A stretch of DNA of 64,000 nucleotides from Lentzea albidocapillata (GCF_000719115.1 NZ_JOEA01000001.1:353212-417211), one strand, 5' to 3'; positions 35,971-46,299 are shown, numbered from the stretch's first letter. Program-made: numbers and translations. Notes: a model not told the origin generated them from the letters alone.

Positions 35971-37421
35971 TGAGTTCCGAAGAGGCGGGCATGACCGACA
36001 CCACCGAAACGCACGAGCCCGAGACCCCCCAGCAGGGCGCGATCTCCGACTTCGGCATCGACACCACGTCCCAGTCCACGGGCGAAGCGGTACGCGACTA
36101 CTGGGCCAGGGTCCGCGGCGGCGAGCTCGGCTCGCTGCCCGCGCTGCTCGGGCTCGTGGTGCTGCTCATCGTGTTCAGCGCGCTGTCCGACACGTTCTTC
36201 ACCCTCGGCAACCTCGCCAACCTGCTCCAGCAGGGCGCCAGCATCACCATCATCGCGATGGGTCTGGTGTTCGTGCTGCTGCTCGGTGAGATCGACCTGG
36301 CCGCCGGTACCGCGTCCGGTGTGACCGCGTCGGTCATGGCCCTGCACCTGATCCACAACGGCAACCTGCTCGGCGGCATGGGCGACACGGTGTTCTACGT
36401 GTTCTGCGGCCTGCTGGTGCTCGCGATCGTCCTCGCGGTGCTGATGAAGATCTGGGCCGGCGCGGCGCTCTCCGCCATCGCGCTGGTCATCGCCGCGGTC
36501 GGCATTCCCGCCAATCCATGGCTGGAGATGCTGCTCGCGGTCTGCGTCGGCGCGGCCATCGGCTGCGTCACGGGCTTCCTGGTCGCGAAGGTCGGCATCC
36601 CGTCGTTCGTCGTGACCCTGGCGCTGTTCCTCGTGTGGGGCGGTGTCGTACTGCAGCTCATCGGCCAAGGCGGCACTCTCGGCCTGCGTGACGACACGAT
36701 CTTCAACGTCGCCAACGGCAACCTGAACTTCGTGGGCTCGTGGGCGCTGTTCATCATCGCTGTCGGCGGCTACGCGGCCATCGTGCTCACCCGGCACTTC
36801 TCGCGGCTGCGCAAGGGACTCGTCGCCCAGCCGACGTCGCTTGTGCTGACCAAGATCGGTGCCCTGGCGCTGCTGGCCGCCGTCATCACCTACGCGCTCT
36901 CGCTGAACCGCGCGCCGACCGACCTCATCGTCATCGAGGGCGTGCCGTACGTCGTTCCCATCGTGCTCGTCCTGCTTGTGATCGGCACGTTCGTGCTCGA
37001 CCGCACCTCCTACGGCCGCCACATCTACGCGGTGGGCGGCAACAAGGAGGCCGCGCGCCGCGCGGGTATCAACGTCGAGCGCATCCGGATGAGCGTGTTC
37101 GTGATCGCCTCCTCGGCGGCCGCGATCGGCGCGATCGTGTACTCGTCCAAGGTCGGTTCGGTCGACCCGAACGCCGGTGGCGGCAACACGCTGCTGCTCT
37201 CGGTCGGTGCGGCCGTCATCGGTGGCACGTCGCTGTTCGGCGGCAAGGGCCGGCTGCGCGACGCGGTCATCGGTGGCGCGGTGCTCGCGATCATCCAGAA
37301 CGGCATGGGCCTGCTCAGGCAGCCCGCCGCTGTCGTGTTCATCGTGACCGGTCTGGTCCTGCTGCTCGCCGCGAGCGTCGACGCGTTGTCCCGCCGCCGG
37401 GCGGCCACCGCGGCTCGATGA
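35970..37421 (+). CDS. xylH: Xylose-type ABC transporter permease
   Basis: A 483-residue CUT2 permease (BPD_transp_2), with a hydrophilic N-terminal tail of about 45 residues and ten or more membrane segments. The typical core is GMGLVFVLLLGEIDLAAGTASGVTASVMA, VGIPSFVVTLALFLVWGGV and the late GGTSLFGGKGRL loop. It is longer than RbsC-type permeases, as is normal for XylH. The start at 35970 overlaps the ATPase stop; an in-frame ATG at 35991 is an alternative with a GAGG nearby. Confidence 0.9.
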   Translation: MSSEEAGMTDTTETHEPETPQQGAISDFGIDTTSQSTGEAVRDYWARVRGGELGSLPALLGLVVLLIVFSALSDTFFTLGNLANLLQQGASITIIAMGLVFVLLLGEIDLAAGTASGVTASVMALHLIHNGNLLGGMGDTVFYVFCGLLVLAIVLAVLMKIWAGAALSAIALVIAAVGIPANPWLEMLLAVCVGAAIGCVTGFLVAKVGIPSFVVTLALFLVWGGVVLQLIGQGGTLGLRDDTIFNVANGNLNFVGSWALFIIAVGGYAAIVLTRHFSRLRKGLVAQPTSLVLTKIGALALLAAVITYALSLNRAPTDLIVIEGVPYVVPIVLVLLVIGTFVLDRTSYGRHIYAVGGNKEAARRAGINVERIRMSVFVIASSAAAIGAIVYSSKVGSVDPNAGGGNTLLLSVGAAVIGGTSLFGGKGRLRDAVIGGAVLAIIQNGMGLLRQPAAVVFIVTGLVLLLAASVDALSRRRAATAAR

Positions 37422-37425
37422 CGCG

Positions 37426-38580
37426 GTGACCGGCCCCACGTCCGGCACCCGTCCCGACGAGATCCGCAGGCACAACCGGACGGCGCTGCTGCGCCGCCTG
37501 CACATCGACGGACCGTCCACCAGGGCGTCGCTCGCGGCTGAGCTCGGCCTCAACCGCAGCACGATCAAGGCCCTGGTGGACGGCCTCGCCGAAGCCGGTG
37601 TCGTCGCCGAACGCGTGCCCGCTCTGCGCAGCGGAGCGGGCCGCCCGTCCCTGCTCGTCCTGCCCCAGCCGAACGCCGCCGTAGTCATCGCGATCGACGT
37701 GCGCGTCGAGCACGTCGCGATGGGGTTCGTCGGCCTCGGCGGGGAAATCCTCGGACGGGACAGTTGGAACCTGCACCGGACGCGTGATCCGGGGGAGGTC
37801 ATCACGCACATCGTCGAGTCGGCGCGTCTCATGGCCGACGACCTCGACGCCACCGCGGTCGGGGTGGGGGTCTCGGTGCCCGGCGTCGTGCGACGCGCCG
37901 ACGGGCACGTCCACGAGGCACCCAACCTGCACTGGACCGGTGTCGCGCTCGGCAAACGCCTGGAGGCGGTGCTGAAGCTGCCGGTCCAGGTAGGCAACGA
38001 CGCGGAGCTCGGTGCTCTGGCCGAGCACGTGCGCGGCGCGGCCCGCGAGTCCTCGGACATGGTCTACATCTCCGCGGACGTCGGCGTCGGCGGAGGCGTG
38101 ATCCTGTCCGGGCAGCCGTTGCGCGGCTCCGGCGGTTACGTCGGCGAACTCGGGCACATGGTGGTCAACCCGGCCGGACGGCGGTGCTACTGCGGCTGCG
38201 ACGGCTGCTGGGAGACCGAGGTGGGCGAACCGGCGCTGTGCCGGGCGCTGGGCCTTCCCGACGACGCTCCGCGCGGCGCCGTCGTCGCGGCGTTGCGGGC
38301 GTTGGACGACCCGTCGGTGCTCGACGAGTTCGCCGGCTGGCTCGCGCTGGGGCTCGCGAACATCGTCAACATCCTCGGCCCGGAACTGGTCGTGCTCGGC
38401 GACCTCTACACCGCACTGCCGGCGTCCGTCGTCGACGCGGTGAGCTCCGCCGTGCAGGTCCGCAGTCTCGTCTCCCGCGCGGTCGGCGGGACCCAGGTCG
38501 TCACGTCACCCCTGGGCCGCGACGCGAAGCTCATCGGAGCGGCTGAGCTGGCCTTCGAACCCGTGCTGGACGCCATCTAG
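37426..38580 (+). CDS. xylR: ROK-family transcriptional regulator (XylR type)
   Basis: A 384-residue repressor. An N-terminal winged helix (residues about 12-75: RRHNRTALLRRLHIDGPSTRASLAAELGLNRSTIKALVDGL) joins a ROK sugar-kinase-like domain. The zinc-binding motif CYCGCDGCWE, NDAELGALAE and ADVGVGGGVI are visible. It starts 4 bases after the xylH stop, so it is the last gene of the xylose transport operon it presumably represses. The sugar ligand is inferred from the operon. Confidence 0.87.
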   Translation: MTGPTSGTRPDEIRRHNRTALLRRLHIDGPSTRASLAAELGLNRSTIKALVDGLAEAGVVAERVPALRSGAGRPSLLVLPQPNAAVVIAIDVRVEHVAMGFVGLGGEILGRDSWNLHRTRDPGEVITHIVESARLMADDLDATAVGVGVSVPGVVRRADGHVHEAPNLHWTGVALGKRLEAVLKLPVQVGNDAELGALAEHVRGAARESSDMVYISADVGVGGGVILSGQPLRGSGGYVGELGHMVVNPAGRRCYCGCDGCWETEVGEPALCRALGLPDDAPRGAVVAALRALDDPSVLDEFAGWLALGLANIVNILGPELVVLGDLYTALPASVVDAVSSAVQVRSLVSRAVGGTQVVTSPLGRDAKLIGAAELAFEPVLDAI

Positions 38581-38589
38581 AAAGCGAAG

Positions 38590-38619
38590 GGGGCGGAGAC
38601 CCAGAAGGGTCCCCGCCCC
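38590..38619. terminator. Terminator hairpin after the xylose operon
   Basis: Stem GGGGCGG/CCGCCCC plus an inner GACCC/GGGTC with one mismatch and loop AGAA, between the ROK gene stop and the convergent zinc-ribbon gene. Confidence 0.7.
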
Positions 38620-38641
38620 GAGCGGCTAGGTGGGGTGGAAG

Positions 38642-38821
38642 TCAGCCCTGCTGAATTTCAGCAGCGAGCTCGCGCAGCTTTTCGCTGTGTGCGCGGGAGT
38701 GGTGCCCGCAGAACAGCAGCTCGCCCCCGGACGGGAGAACGGCGCGAACCTGGGCAGCAGCCCCGCAGCGGTCGCAGCGGTCGGCAGCGGTCAACTCGGG
38801 GCGGGTGAGTGCTGCAGTCAT
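38642..38821 (-). CDS. Small zinc-ribbon protein (DUF7455-type)
   Basis: A 59-residue protein beginning MTAALTRPELTAADRCDRCG. Two pairs of likely metal ligands are visible: C16/C19 (CDRC) and the FCGHH segment (Cys plus two His), so it probably binds one zinc. The ATG at 38821 is preceded by a strong GGAGGGAG 8 bases upstream. Small proteins of this kind are conserved close to the principal sigma factor gene in actinomycetes (from memory). Function is unknown; interaction with the transcription or translation machinery is a guess. Confidence 0.75.
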   Translation of the reverse strand: MTAALTRPELTAADRCDRCGAAAQVRAVLPSGGELLFCGHHSRAHSEKLRELAAEIQQG

Positions 38822-39239
38822 GATGGATCTCCCTCCGTCCCAGCACCGGAAACGGTGTGTTTCGGTGCCCTCTTACCAAGCTGCGACCACAGCGCCCCTG
38901 GCCGGTGCGCGGTGCTCGCTGCCTCCACTCTGACAGACGTTTCGGCGATAGTCAGTGTTCCCGTGTACGTGGCGACTCGCGTCACTATGCGATTTACCCG
39001 CCTGCAGCACGCCCACACATGTGTTCGCCACCGGTTCACCGTCTTGACATGCACGCTGAGCGACCGGAAACCCGCTGGTGGAGCAGCGTGTTCGGGCCAT
39101 TCGGTCGGTTGCGTGCGGCCGGGAGTGTGATAACGGTTGCGCTTGTCCGCCCTCCGCGAACAGGTCACGAACGTCCCACGATTCGGACGCGGAACCGTGA
39201 TCAAAATTCCGGTCGAATGCCTGCTTCCAGCCTGTCCGA
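38822..39239. other. 418-bp intergenic region
   Basis: It lies between the start of the zinc-ribbon gene and the stop of the IclR-type gene, both on the minus strand. It should hold the promoter of the zinc-ribbon gene. I see no convincing gene, repeat or strong hairpin. Confidence 0.6.
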
Positions 39240-39782
39240 TCAGCTCGCGAGGGCTGCGCTGATCGCTCGTGCGGTGTGCCCCACGGCCTCTCTCAGGGCC
39301 GTGGCGCTGCGGCCGTTGTCGAGGACCGCGGAGACGGTGCCGATGACGCTGCTGGACGGCGTGCGCACCGGTGCGCTGACGAACTCCATGCCCGCCGGCA
39401 CCGTCGCCCCTGGCCGCAACCGGGTCACGTCCTCGGCCCGCACGATGCTCGCCGCCGCGACCAGCACCCGGTCGAGCCGCGGTACCGCGAGGATCGTCGA
39501 CGTCCTGATCGTCGCGGACAGTGCCCGCAACGGTTGCCGCGCCACCCGCAGTACGCCCGGAGCAGGTTCCCAGGCCTGCCCGAACCGGAACATCTGCGCG
39601 CCGATGCGGTAGCGGCCGCGCACGTTCTCCACCGCGCCGAGGACCTCCATCTGCTCCAGCAGGCGGTGCACCGTCGTCTTCGGCATTTCGCAGCGTGCAG
39701 CTAGTTGCGTGAGCCCCAGCTCACCCTCGTCCATCAGTTCGTCCAGCAGTGAGAAAGCCCCTTCGAGTACCGATCTGCCCAT
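39240..39782 (-). CDS. Short IclR-type transcriptional regulator
   Basis: A 180-residue protein with an IclR winged helix at the N-terminus (VLEGAFSLLDELMDEGELGLTQLAARCEMPKTTVHRLLEQMEVLGAV) and YRIGAQMFRFGQ as in the family. The effector-domain part is only about 110 residues instead of the usual 170, lacking the typical C-terminal DPxG-type segments. It may be a naturally reduced form that senses a smaller ligand, or a truncated gene. Its codon use is intact. Target genes are unknown. Confidence 0.72.
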   Translation of the reverse strand: MGRSVLEGAFSLLDELMDEGELGLTQLAARCEMPKTTVHRLLEQMEVLGAVENVRGRYRIGAQMFRFGQAWEPAPGVLRVARQPLRALSATIRTSTILAVPRLDRVLVAAASIVRAEDVTRLRPGATVPAGMEFVSAPVRTPSSSVIGTVSAVLDNGRSATALREAVGHTARAISAALAS

Positions 39783-39877
39783 GGTTTCGTGCCCCCTCGT
39801 TCCGTTGTTCGGAACTGATGCTGGCGGGGATCCATTGGCGGCACATGAGTACAGGGGTACTCAATTCTCGAAACACG

Positions 39878-39908
39878 ACAGCCCCGCACCGAACCGGTGC
39901 GGGGCTGT
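39878..39908 (-). terminator. Terminator of the principal sigma factor gene
   Basis: A 14-bp perfect stem with a 3-base loop (arms ACAGCCCCGCACCG and CGGTGCGGGGCTGT), 22 bases past the sigA stop on the minus strand. Confidence 0.8.
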
Positions 39909-39929
39909 GTGCGTATGACTGGGTAAGAC

Positions 39930-41246
<1,317 letters not shown>

Positions 41247-41464
41247 GTACGCCCTTTCGCGACGGTCGTTCAAGGCAAACCAGAGGGCGCGAAACCTCGG
41301 TCGCCAGAGTTCAGGGGATCTCCCCGCCGATCTTGCTTGGCGGGTGTGCGTTCCATTGTAACGACGTCCGTGACGCGGTGTTGCGCCCCGAGGTGCTTCG
41401 AGGCGCTCTCACCTGCGTTCCCGCAGCTAGATCGAGTCGGACACGTTTCGGTGTCGAACGCTCA

Positions 41465-42226
41465 CTACGGCCTGAGGCCGTGCGCTGCGGCCCATGCGGC
41501 GCCCACGATTCCGGCGTCGTTCTTCAGCGCGGCAGCGACCACTTCGGTGCGCACCTCAAGCAACGGCAACCACTTGTGCGCCTTCTTGCTCACACCGCCA
41601 CCGGCGATGACGAGATCGGGCCAGATGAGGTCCTCGAGCACGTTGATGTACCGCGTGACCCTGGGCGTCCACTCCTCCCAGGACAGGTCCTTCTCCTCCT
41701 TCACGGAGGCGGCCGCGCGCGATTCCGCGTCGTGCCCGTCGACCTGGAGGTGGCCGAACTCGGTGTTCGGGACGAGTTTGCCGTCGAGGAACACCGCGCT
41801 GCCGATACCCGTGCCGAACGTCAGCAGGACCACGGTGCCGTTCTTGCCCACGCCCGCGCCGAACGACATCTCCGCGATACCCGCCGCGTCCGCGTCGTTC
41901 ATCACGACGATTTCCTCAGGCTTGCGCTTGAGGCGCGCGGCGAAGAGCTGCTGGGCGTCGCAGTTGATCCAGCCCTTGTCCACGTTCGCGGCGCTGAGGG
42001 CGACACCGTGCTTGACCACACACGGCAGCGTGATGCCGACCGGGCCGTCCCACTGGAACTTCTCGACGATCTCCGCGACGACCTCCGCCACCGCCTCCGG
42101 TGTCGAAGGCTGGGGCGTGGGAATCCGCATGCGTTCGCCGTCCAGTGCTCCTGCCTCGAGGTCGACCAGGCCGCCCTTGACGCCGGAGCCGCCGATGTCC
42201 ACACCGAACCCGCGGGTGATGCCCAT
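41465..42226 (-). CDS. ppgK: Polyphosphate glucokinase
   Basis: A 253-residue ROK-fold kinase phosphorylating glucose with inorganic polyphosphate (or ATP). It has the N-terminal phosphate loop GVDIGGSGVKGGLVDLEAG, MNDADAAGIAEM with the catalytic aspartate, LTFGTGIGSAVFLDG and the NTEFGHLQVDG segment. The late VIAGGGVSKKAHKWLP is characteristic of actinobacterial PPGK. It is upstream of sigA on the same strand and divergent from suhB, as in mycobacteria. Confidence 0.93.
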   Translation of the reverse strand: MGITRGFGVDIGGSGVKGGLVDLEAGALDGERMRIPTPQPSTPEAVAEVVAEIVEKFQWDGPVGITLPCVVKHGVALSAANVDKGWINCDAQQLFAARLKRKPEEIVVMNDADAAGIAEMSFGAGVGKNGTVVLLTFGTGIGSAVFLDGKLVPNTEFGHLQVDGHDAESRAAASVKEEKDLSWEEWTPRVTRYINVLEDLIWPDLVIAGGGVSKKAHKWLPLLEVRTEVVAAALKNDAGIVGAAWAAAHGLRP

Positions 42227-42343
42227 CCCCGTGGTCCTTCCTACTAGATCCTGCTGGTTTCGATTCAGTACACCTGTGGTGCGCAGACATTAGCCTGACG
42301 GTGTCCGATAGTCCCGTGCTAGTGACGTAGGAGGGAACCGGTC

Positions 42344-43150
42344 GTGTTCGATCCCCGGCCACTCGTCGACACCGCGACGGCCATCGCACGGGAAGCGGGT
42401 GCTCTTGTTCAGCGCATGCGTGCTTCCGCCGTCGTCTCGTTCGACACCAAGAGCACTTCGACGGACGTGGTGACCGCGGCGGACCGCGCCTCGGAACAAC
42501 TCGTCCGGACGCGTCTGTCCGAGTTGCGCCCCGGCGAGCCCGTGCTCGGCGAGGAGGAGGGCGGCCTTGACGGTCGTGCCGTCGTCGAGGGCCTGACGTG
42601 GGTCGTCGACCCCATCGACGGCACCGTCAACTACCTCTACGGAATCCCCTGGTACTCGGTGTCGATCGCCGCACAGCTCGACGGCGTGTCCGTCGCGGGC
42701 GCGGTGTTCGAGCCCGCCACCGGCCGCATGTGGACAGCCGCACGCGGGTACGGCTCGTTTCTCGACGGTTCGCCGTTGCGCGTTTCCTCGACGACCGACT
42801 TGTCTCTCTCGTTGCTGGGGTACGGGTTCGCTTATCTGCCGGAGCGGCGTCAGCGCCAGGCCGACGCCTGGGCCCAGATGGCGGGCCGGGTCCGCGACCT
42901 GCGACGGGCCGGAGCGGCGTCGCTGGACCTCTGCTCGGTGGCGGCCGGGCGGCTCGACGCCTACACGGAGCACGGCCTCGGCCGGTGGGACTGGGCGGCC
43001 GGTGGACTGATCGCCGCGGAGGCCGGCGCGGTCGTGCGGTTGCCGGGCTCGTCGCCCGAACTGGGGGAGGACGCGACGTTCGCCGCGGCGCCCGGCATCG
43101 CCGACGCCATGCACGGCGCACTCGTCGAGTCCGGCTACGGCAAGGTCTGA
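42344..43150 (+). CDS. suhB: Inositol monophosphatase family protein
   Basis: A 268-residue Mg-dependent phosphatase. Metal-site motifs are GEEEGG near residue 70, DPIDGTVNYLYGIPWYSVSIA near 88, and WDWAAGGLIAAEAGA near 217. It probably hydrolyses inositol-1-phosphate for phosphatidylinositol and mycothiol synthesis, though related enzymes act on histidinol phosphate or fructose bisphosphate. Position next to ppgK and cei matches mycobacterial suhB (Rv2701c). A GAGGG sequence precedes the GTG start. Confidence 0.9.
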   Translation: MFDPRPLVDTATAIAREAGALVQRMRASAVVSFDTKSTSTDVVTAADRASEQLVRTRLSELRPGEPVLGEEEGGLDGRAVVEGLTWVVDPIDGTVNYLYGIPWYSVSIAAQLDGVSVAGAVFEPATGRMWTAARGYGSFLDGSPLRVSSTTDLSLSLLGYGFAYLPERRQRQADAWAQMAGRVRDLRRAGAASLDLCSVAAGRLDAYTEHGLGRWDWAAGGLIAAEAGAVVRLPGSSPELGEDATFAAAPGIADAMHGALVESGYGKV

Positions 43151-43169
43151 AACCACAGGTCAGAACGCT

Positions 43170-43181
43170 AATATATTGGTT
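43170..43181. repeat. C-like variant next to the B-B palindrome
   Basis: AATATATTGGTT, whose complement AACCAATATATT resembles the AACCGATATATC arm of the 27820-27855 palindrome. Confidence 0.5.
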
Positions 43182-43182
43182 G

Positions 43183-43222
43183 TGCAAAATACGTTTGCGG
43201 ACGTCCGCAAACGTATTTTGCA
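43183..43222. repeat. B-B perfect palindrome
   Basis: A 40-bp perfect palindrome centred between 43202 and 43203. Each arm is half B in the form GTCCGCAAACGTATTTTGCA read outward, differing from the composite copies at one base. It lies between the convergent suhB and PH-domain genes. Confidence 0.9.
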
Positions 43223-43246
43223 TAAGGGGCCCGTGAGGGGCTCCGA

Positions 43247-43789
43247 TCAATGTTGAATCGACGTTGATTCAGGGAGGCCCGTCAACGTTGACAGCAGGGT
43301 GACGACCTGGCGCACGTCCGGGATGTGGATCAACTCGGCGACCGTCCCGTTGCCGTAGCCGCCGGGCATGATCCGCCGGTCGAGCCTGATGTATCCGGAG
43401 GCGTCCGGTTCCTCGGCGAAGGTCAGGTCGTCGATGTCGGCGAGCTTCACCGACCGCGCCCGCCTTCCGGGAACGGACACGACGCGTTGGCCGGTCACGT
43501 AGTAGGTCGTACGACGCAGGGTCCGGTAGCGCCAGAGGAACGGCTCGGCCAGGTAGAGAAGGTCAAGCACGACGAACGCGCCCAACACCAAGAGGGCGGT
43601 GGACCAGTTGTCGAAGACGTCAGTCCACCCGTGCGTCAGGAAGACCAACCCCGCGACGAGCGCGATCTTGACGGCATCGAACTTGAGGCTGAACCTGATC
43701 CACTTCACGTCCAGGCTCAAGAAGACCGAGTGATGTGCCGGCTTGCCCTGCCACAGGACGTGCTCGTCCGGAAGAAGATCTACCCCCAT
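43247..43789 (-). CDS. PH-domain membrane protein
   Basis: A 180-residue inner-membrane protein with a short cytoplasmic start (LLPDEHVLWQGKPAHHSVFLS), two membrane segments (about 41-55 and 63-82), and a bacterial PH-like domain (TTYYVTGQRVVSVPGRRARSVKLADIDDLTFAEEPD...YGNGTVAELIHIPDVRQVVTLL). The WQGKP start is typical of bPH2/YdbT-like proteins, whose roles are mostly unknown. It is 31 bases downstream of cei on the same strand and may be co-transcribed. Confidence 0.78.
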   Translation of the reverse strand: MGVDLLPDEHVLWQGKPAHHSVFLSLDVKWIRFSLKFDAVKIALVAGLVFLTHGWTDVFDNWSTALLVLGAFVVLDLLYLAEPFLWRYRTLRRTTYYVTGQRVVSVPGRRARSVKLADIDDLTFAEEPDASGYIRLDRRIMPGGYGNGTVAELIHIPDVRQVVTLLSTLTGLPESTSIQH

Positions 43790-43820
43790 GCGCGCAAGGT
43801 AGCGCGCGGCCGAGCGGGAG

Positions 43821-44537
43821 TCAGCAGGTCACGTCGCGCGCGCCGGCCAGGTTGTCGGCGTTGAGCGTCGGCGGGGTGGCCGCGGCGACCTGGCCGCCCT
43901 GCTGCTCCGGCTGCTGCGCCGCCCACTCGCTGAGCTGGTCGAGGACCTTGCGTGCACTGCTGTTCGGCTTGACCTCGTCGAACTTCTTGCCGATCGCGAT
44001 GTCGACGGTGGCGTCTTGGCGGTCGTCGCGCACGAGTTCCAGGCACGGTTCCAGCAGCGACAGTGTCCTGGCCGCCGACGCGCCGGGCGCGCCGAAGCGG
44101 ATCTGGCCGCGGCAGGTCATGTCGCCCGCCGGGTAGATCGCGTCGTTGCTGGGTTCGGCCGCCTGCTTCAGGCCCAGTTCGGTGAACATCGTCGCGACGG
44201 CCTTCGCGTGGTTGCGCTGCGTCGAGGCGTTGACGACCTTGAAGGTGACCTCGCCGACCGGCACCGGGTTCGTGCGGTCCAGCGCGTCGTGCTCCAGGAC
44301 GGTGCCCAGCGGCGGGGCCTGCGGCGTCGCGGCCGCGGCCGGATCAGCCGCTGCGCTCACCGATGTCGTGACGTTGCCGGGCACATTGCACTTGATGGCC
44401 GCGTCCACGTCGCTCGCGTTGCCGAGCACCTTGACCCACACGAACACGGAACTGACCAACAGCACCGCGAACAGGACGAGCGCGGGCACGGGCCGACGCC
44501 TCTTGTAAGGCGTCAAGCTTCCCGATGCGGATCCCAC
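43821..44537 (-). CDS. cei: Envelope integrity protein Cei (LytR_C domain)
   Basis: A 238-residue protein with one N-terminal membrane anchor (about 18-38, ALVLFAVLLVSSVFVWVKVLG) after a basic cytoplasmic tail, so most of it is extracytoplasmic. The LytR C-terminal-type domain (GEVTFKVVNASTQRNHAKAVATMFTELGLKQ) and four to five cysteines resemble M. tuberculosis Rv2700 (Cei), needed for cell-envelope integrity. Position beside suhB and DUF4193 also matches. The GTG at 44537 has GGAGGG 9 bases upstream. Confidence 0.87.
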   Translation of the reverse strand: MGSASGSLTPYKRRRPVPALVLFAVLLVSSVFVWVKVLGNASDVDAAIKCNVPGNVTTSVSAAADPAAAATPQAPPLGTVLEHDALDRTNPVPVGEVTFKVVNASTQRNHAKAVATMFTELGLKQAAEPSNDAIYPAGDMTCRGQIRFGAPGASAARTLSLLEPCLELVRDDRQDATVDIAIGKKFDEVKPNSSARKVLDQLSEWAAQQPEQQGGQVAAATPPTLNADNLAGARDVTC

Positions 44538-44957
44538 GTCCGAGCCCTCCCCGTGATCCGTCCCCTGAGATCAGCCTAGGCCCAACCCGGCTGATGCGCG
44601 CCCTGACGGGCGTGACCCACTGCACCATCGTGATTGCTCACAGTCAGGACGGTACCGGCCCGGCGTCAGGTTGCACGCCGAGCACGCGTGCTCCCGCACA
44701 GGGTATCGGTCCTGCGTAGAAAGGTTGTGTCACCCGTCCGGTCGGTAAGGGGTAACCCGATGCTGAGGCACTCGGGCAATGAGCTACCCTCTGCGCGCTC
44801 CGCACACATTTCGATCAAGCCGACGGTCACGTCAAGGGGGTTGGCTTGCCCGCCGGGTGTGCGAGACCTACGTCACCTTGACGTGGGGCACAAAAGAGGT
44901 CGCTGGAGCGTTAACCAGCGACACGAACAGTCTCCGTAGACCGCAGGGGTGAAGAAG
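44538..44957. other. 420-bp divergent intergenic region
   Basis: It separates cei (minus) from the DUF4193 gene (plus) and must contain both promoters. The only clear structure is an inverted repeat GTCGCTGG-(8)-CCAGCGAC at 44899-44922, 35 bases before the DUF4193 start. That repeat could be an operator or a leader hairpin. No convincing gene is visible. Confidence 0.6.
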
Positions 44958-45257
44958 ATGGCGACCGACTACGACGCGCCGCGTCGCAGCGAGGCGGACG
45001 AACTCGCTGAGGACTCCCTCGAGGAGTTGAAAGCCCGGCGGAACGAGACGCAGTCCGGCGTCGTCGACGTCGACGAGGACGCGAGCGCGGAGAACTTCGA
45101 GCTTCCGGGCGCCGACCTGTCCGGCGAGGAGCTCACGTTCAAGGTCCTGCCCAAGCAGGCCGACGAGTTCACGTGCTCGAAGTGCTTCCTGGTGCACCAC
45201 CGCAGCAGGCTCGCCGAGGACAACGGCGGCACGTACATCTGCCGGGACTGCGCCTGA
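44958..45257 (+). CDS. DUF4193 zinc-finger protein
   Basis: A 99-residue acidic actinobacterial protein: MATDYDAPRRSEADELAEDSLEELKARRNE, VVDVDEDASAENFELPGADLSGEELTFKVLPKQADEFTCSKC, ending ICRDCA. The two CxxC pairs (CSKC, CRDC) form a likely zinc site. The ATG at 44958 gives the family start (MATDYDAPR). It corresponds to mycobacterial Rv2699c; function is unknown. A terminator follows. Confidence 0.9.
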   Translation: MATDYDAPRRSEADELAEDSLEELKARRNETQSGVVDVDEDASAENFELPGADLSGEELTFKVLPKQADEFTCSKCFLVHHRSRLAEDNGGTYICRDCA

Positions 45258-45277
45258 GTTCAGTCCGCCGAAGAAAG

Positions 45278-45312
45278 AACTGGGCGCTCACCCTCACGGG
45301 TGGCGCCCAGTT
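45278..45312. terminator. Bidirectional terminator between DUF4193 and DUF3093
   Basis: A 15-bp stem with one bulged T (arms AACTGGGCGC-T-CACCC and GGGTG-GCGCCCAGTT), loop TCAC, followed on the plus strand by GTGTTTTC. Confidence 0.8.
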
Positions 45313-45335
45313 GTGTTTTCTCAGGACCGTGTTTC

Positions 45336-45797
45336 TCAGGACTTGATCGCGGCGGCGAGCTCGTCGGGGCGGCGCGTGCTGATCACCCAGTAGGGCGTCG
45401 GGTCCTCCGGGTCGTTCACACGCACCCGCACGAGCGGCTTGACCCAGCCCCGGTGCACGACGAACGCCGCGGGGTCGAGTTCGCGGCCCATGGCCCGGCG
45501 GCGGTCCTCGGGGGCGATGATCTCGACGTCGCCGAGCAGCTCCAGCGGGATGTGCGCGTCACCCGCGCGCAGCTCGCCGTCGGCGACCTCCACCTTCGTC
45601 GACCCCATCTTCGCGATCAGGGCGGCCGTCAGGGGGAGCAGGATCACGTACGGCAGCCAGGACCTGACACCGGGGAAGCCCATGTGCACCTCGGCGGCCA
45701 GCAACGCGGCCGCGAGCAGCGGCAGCGGCCAGATCCACCACGTCACGTACAGGCGTTCGCGGAAGGTCGTAGTGGCGGTCACGGCAGTCTCACTCAC
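45336..45797 (-). CDS. DUF3093 membrane protein
   Basis: A 153-residue protein with two membrane segments near the N-terminus (about 16-35 and 44-64: [40 protein letters not shown]). A soluble domain follows with [70 protein letters not shown]. This is the actinobacterial DUF3093 family (Rv2698 in M. tuberculosis), PH-like in character and of unknown role. The GTG at 45797 lies 24 bases from the divergent dut start, so the two promoters must overlap. Confidence 0.87.
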   Translation of the reverse strand: MSETAVTATTTFRERLYVTWWIWPLPLLAAALLAAEVHMGFPGVRSWLPYVILLPLTAALIAKMGSTKVEVADGELRAGDAHIPLELLGDVEIIAPEDRRRAMGRELDPAAFVVHRGWVKPLVRVRVNDPEDPTPYWVISTRRPDELAAAIKS

Positions 45798-45821
45798 GTC
45801 GTCAGGGTAATCTCGGCCGCC

Positions 45822-46295
45822 GTGTCCAGCGTCGAGGTGTTGCTGACCCGGCTTGATCCGGGGGTTCCCGTGCCCGCCTACGCCCGTCATGGCGACGCGG
45901 GCGCAGATCTGGTCACCACGTCGGACGTGGTCATTCCACCAGGAGAGCGCGCCGTGGTCGGCACCGGTGTCGCCATCGCGCTGCCCGACGGGTTCGCGGG
46001 CTTCGTCCACCCGCGGTCGGGCCTGGCCGCGCGGGTCGGGCTGAGCGTGGTGAACACACCCGGCACGATCGACTCCGGCTACCGCGGTGAGATTCGCGTT
46101 TGCCTCGTGAACCATGATCTCCGTGAGCCGATCGTGCTGTCACGTGGAGACCGGATCGCCCAGCTCGTCGTGCAACGCGTCGAGCGCGCGGTGTTCCGCG
46201 AGGTGACCGAGTTGCCGGAAACGGAACGCGGTGCGGGAGGCTATGGCTCGACCGGTGGGCACGTGGTGCTCGCCCGGATGAAGGCGGAGGGGTAG
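45822..46295 (+). CDS. dut: Deoxyuridine 5'-triphosphate nucleotidohydrolase
   Basis: A 157-residue trimeric dUTPase that converts dUTP to dUMP, keeping uracil out of DNA. The five motifs are visible: HGDAGADL (1), [11 protein letters not shown] (2), [14 protein letters not shown] (3), [10 protein letters not shown] (4), and the C-terminal [12 protein letters not shown] (5). The GTG at 45822 gives the normal length. The DUF3710 gene starts 4 bases after its stop, so the two are co-transcribed, as in mycobacteria. Confidence 0.95.
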   Translation: MSSVEVLLTRLDPGVPVPAYARHGDAGADLVTTSDVVIPPGERAVVGTGVAIALPDGFAGFVHPRSGLAARVGLSVVNTPGTIDSGYRGEIRVCLVNHDLREPIVLSRGDRIAQLVVQRVERAVFREVTELPETERGAGGYGSTGGHVVLARMKAEG

Positions 46296-46299
46296 GGGC

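Noticed and set aside
35844..38060. Long minus-strand open frame opposite the xylose permease and ROK genes
   Set aside because: Repetitive His/Asp/Arg/Gln composition typical of antisense frames in high-GC DNA; the plus-strand genes are unmistakable.
44634..44939. 101-codon frame in the cei/DUF4193 gap
   Set aside because: Arg/Val/Ser-rich with no domain, weak start, and poor codon bias; the region is better explained as divergent promoters.
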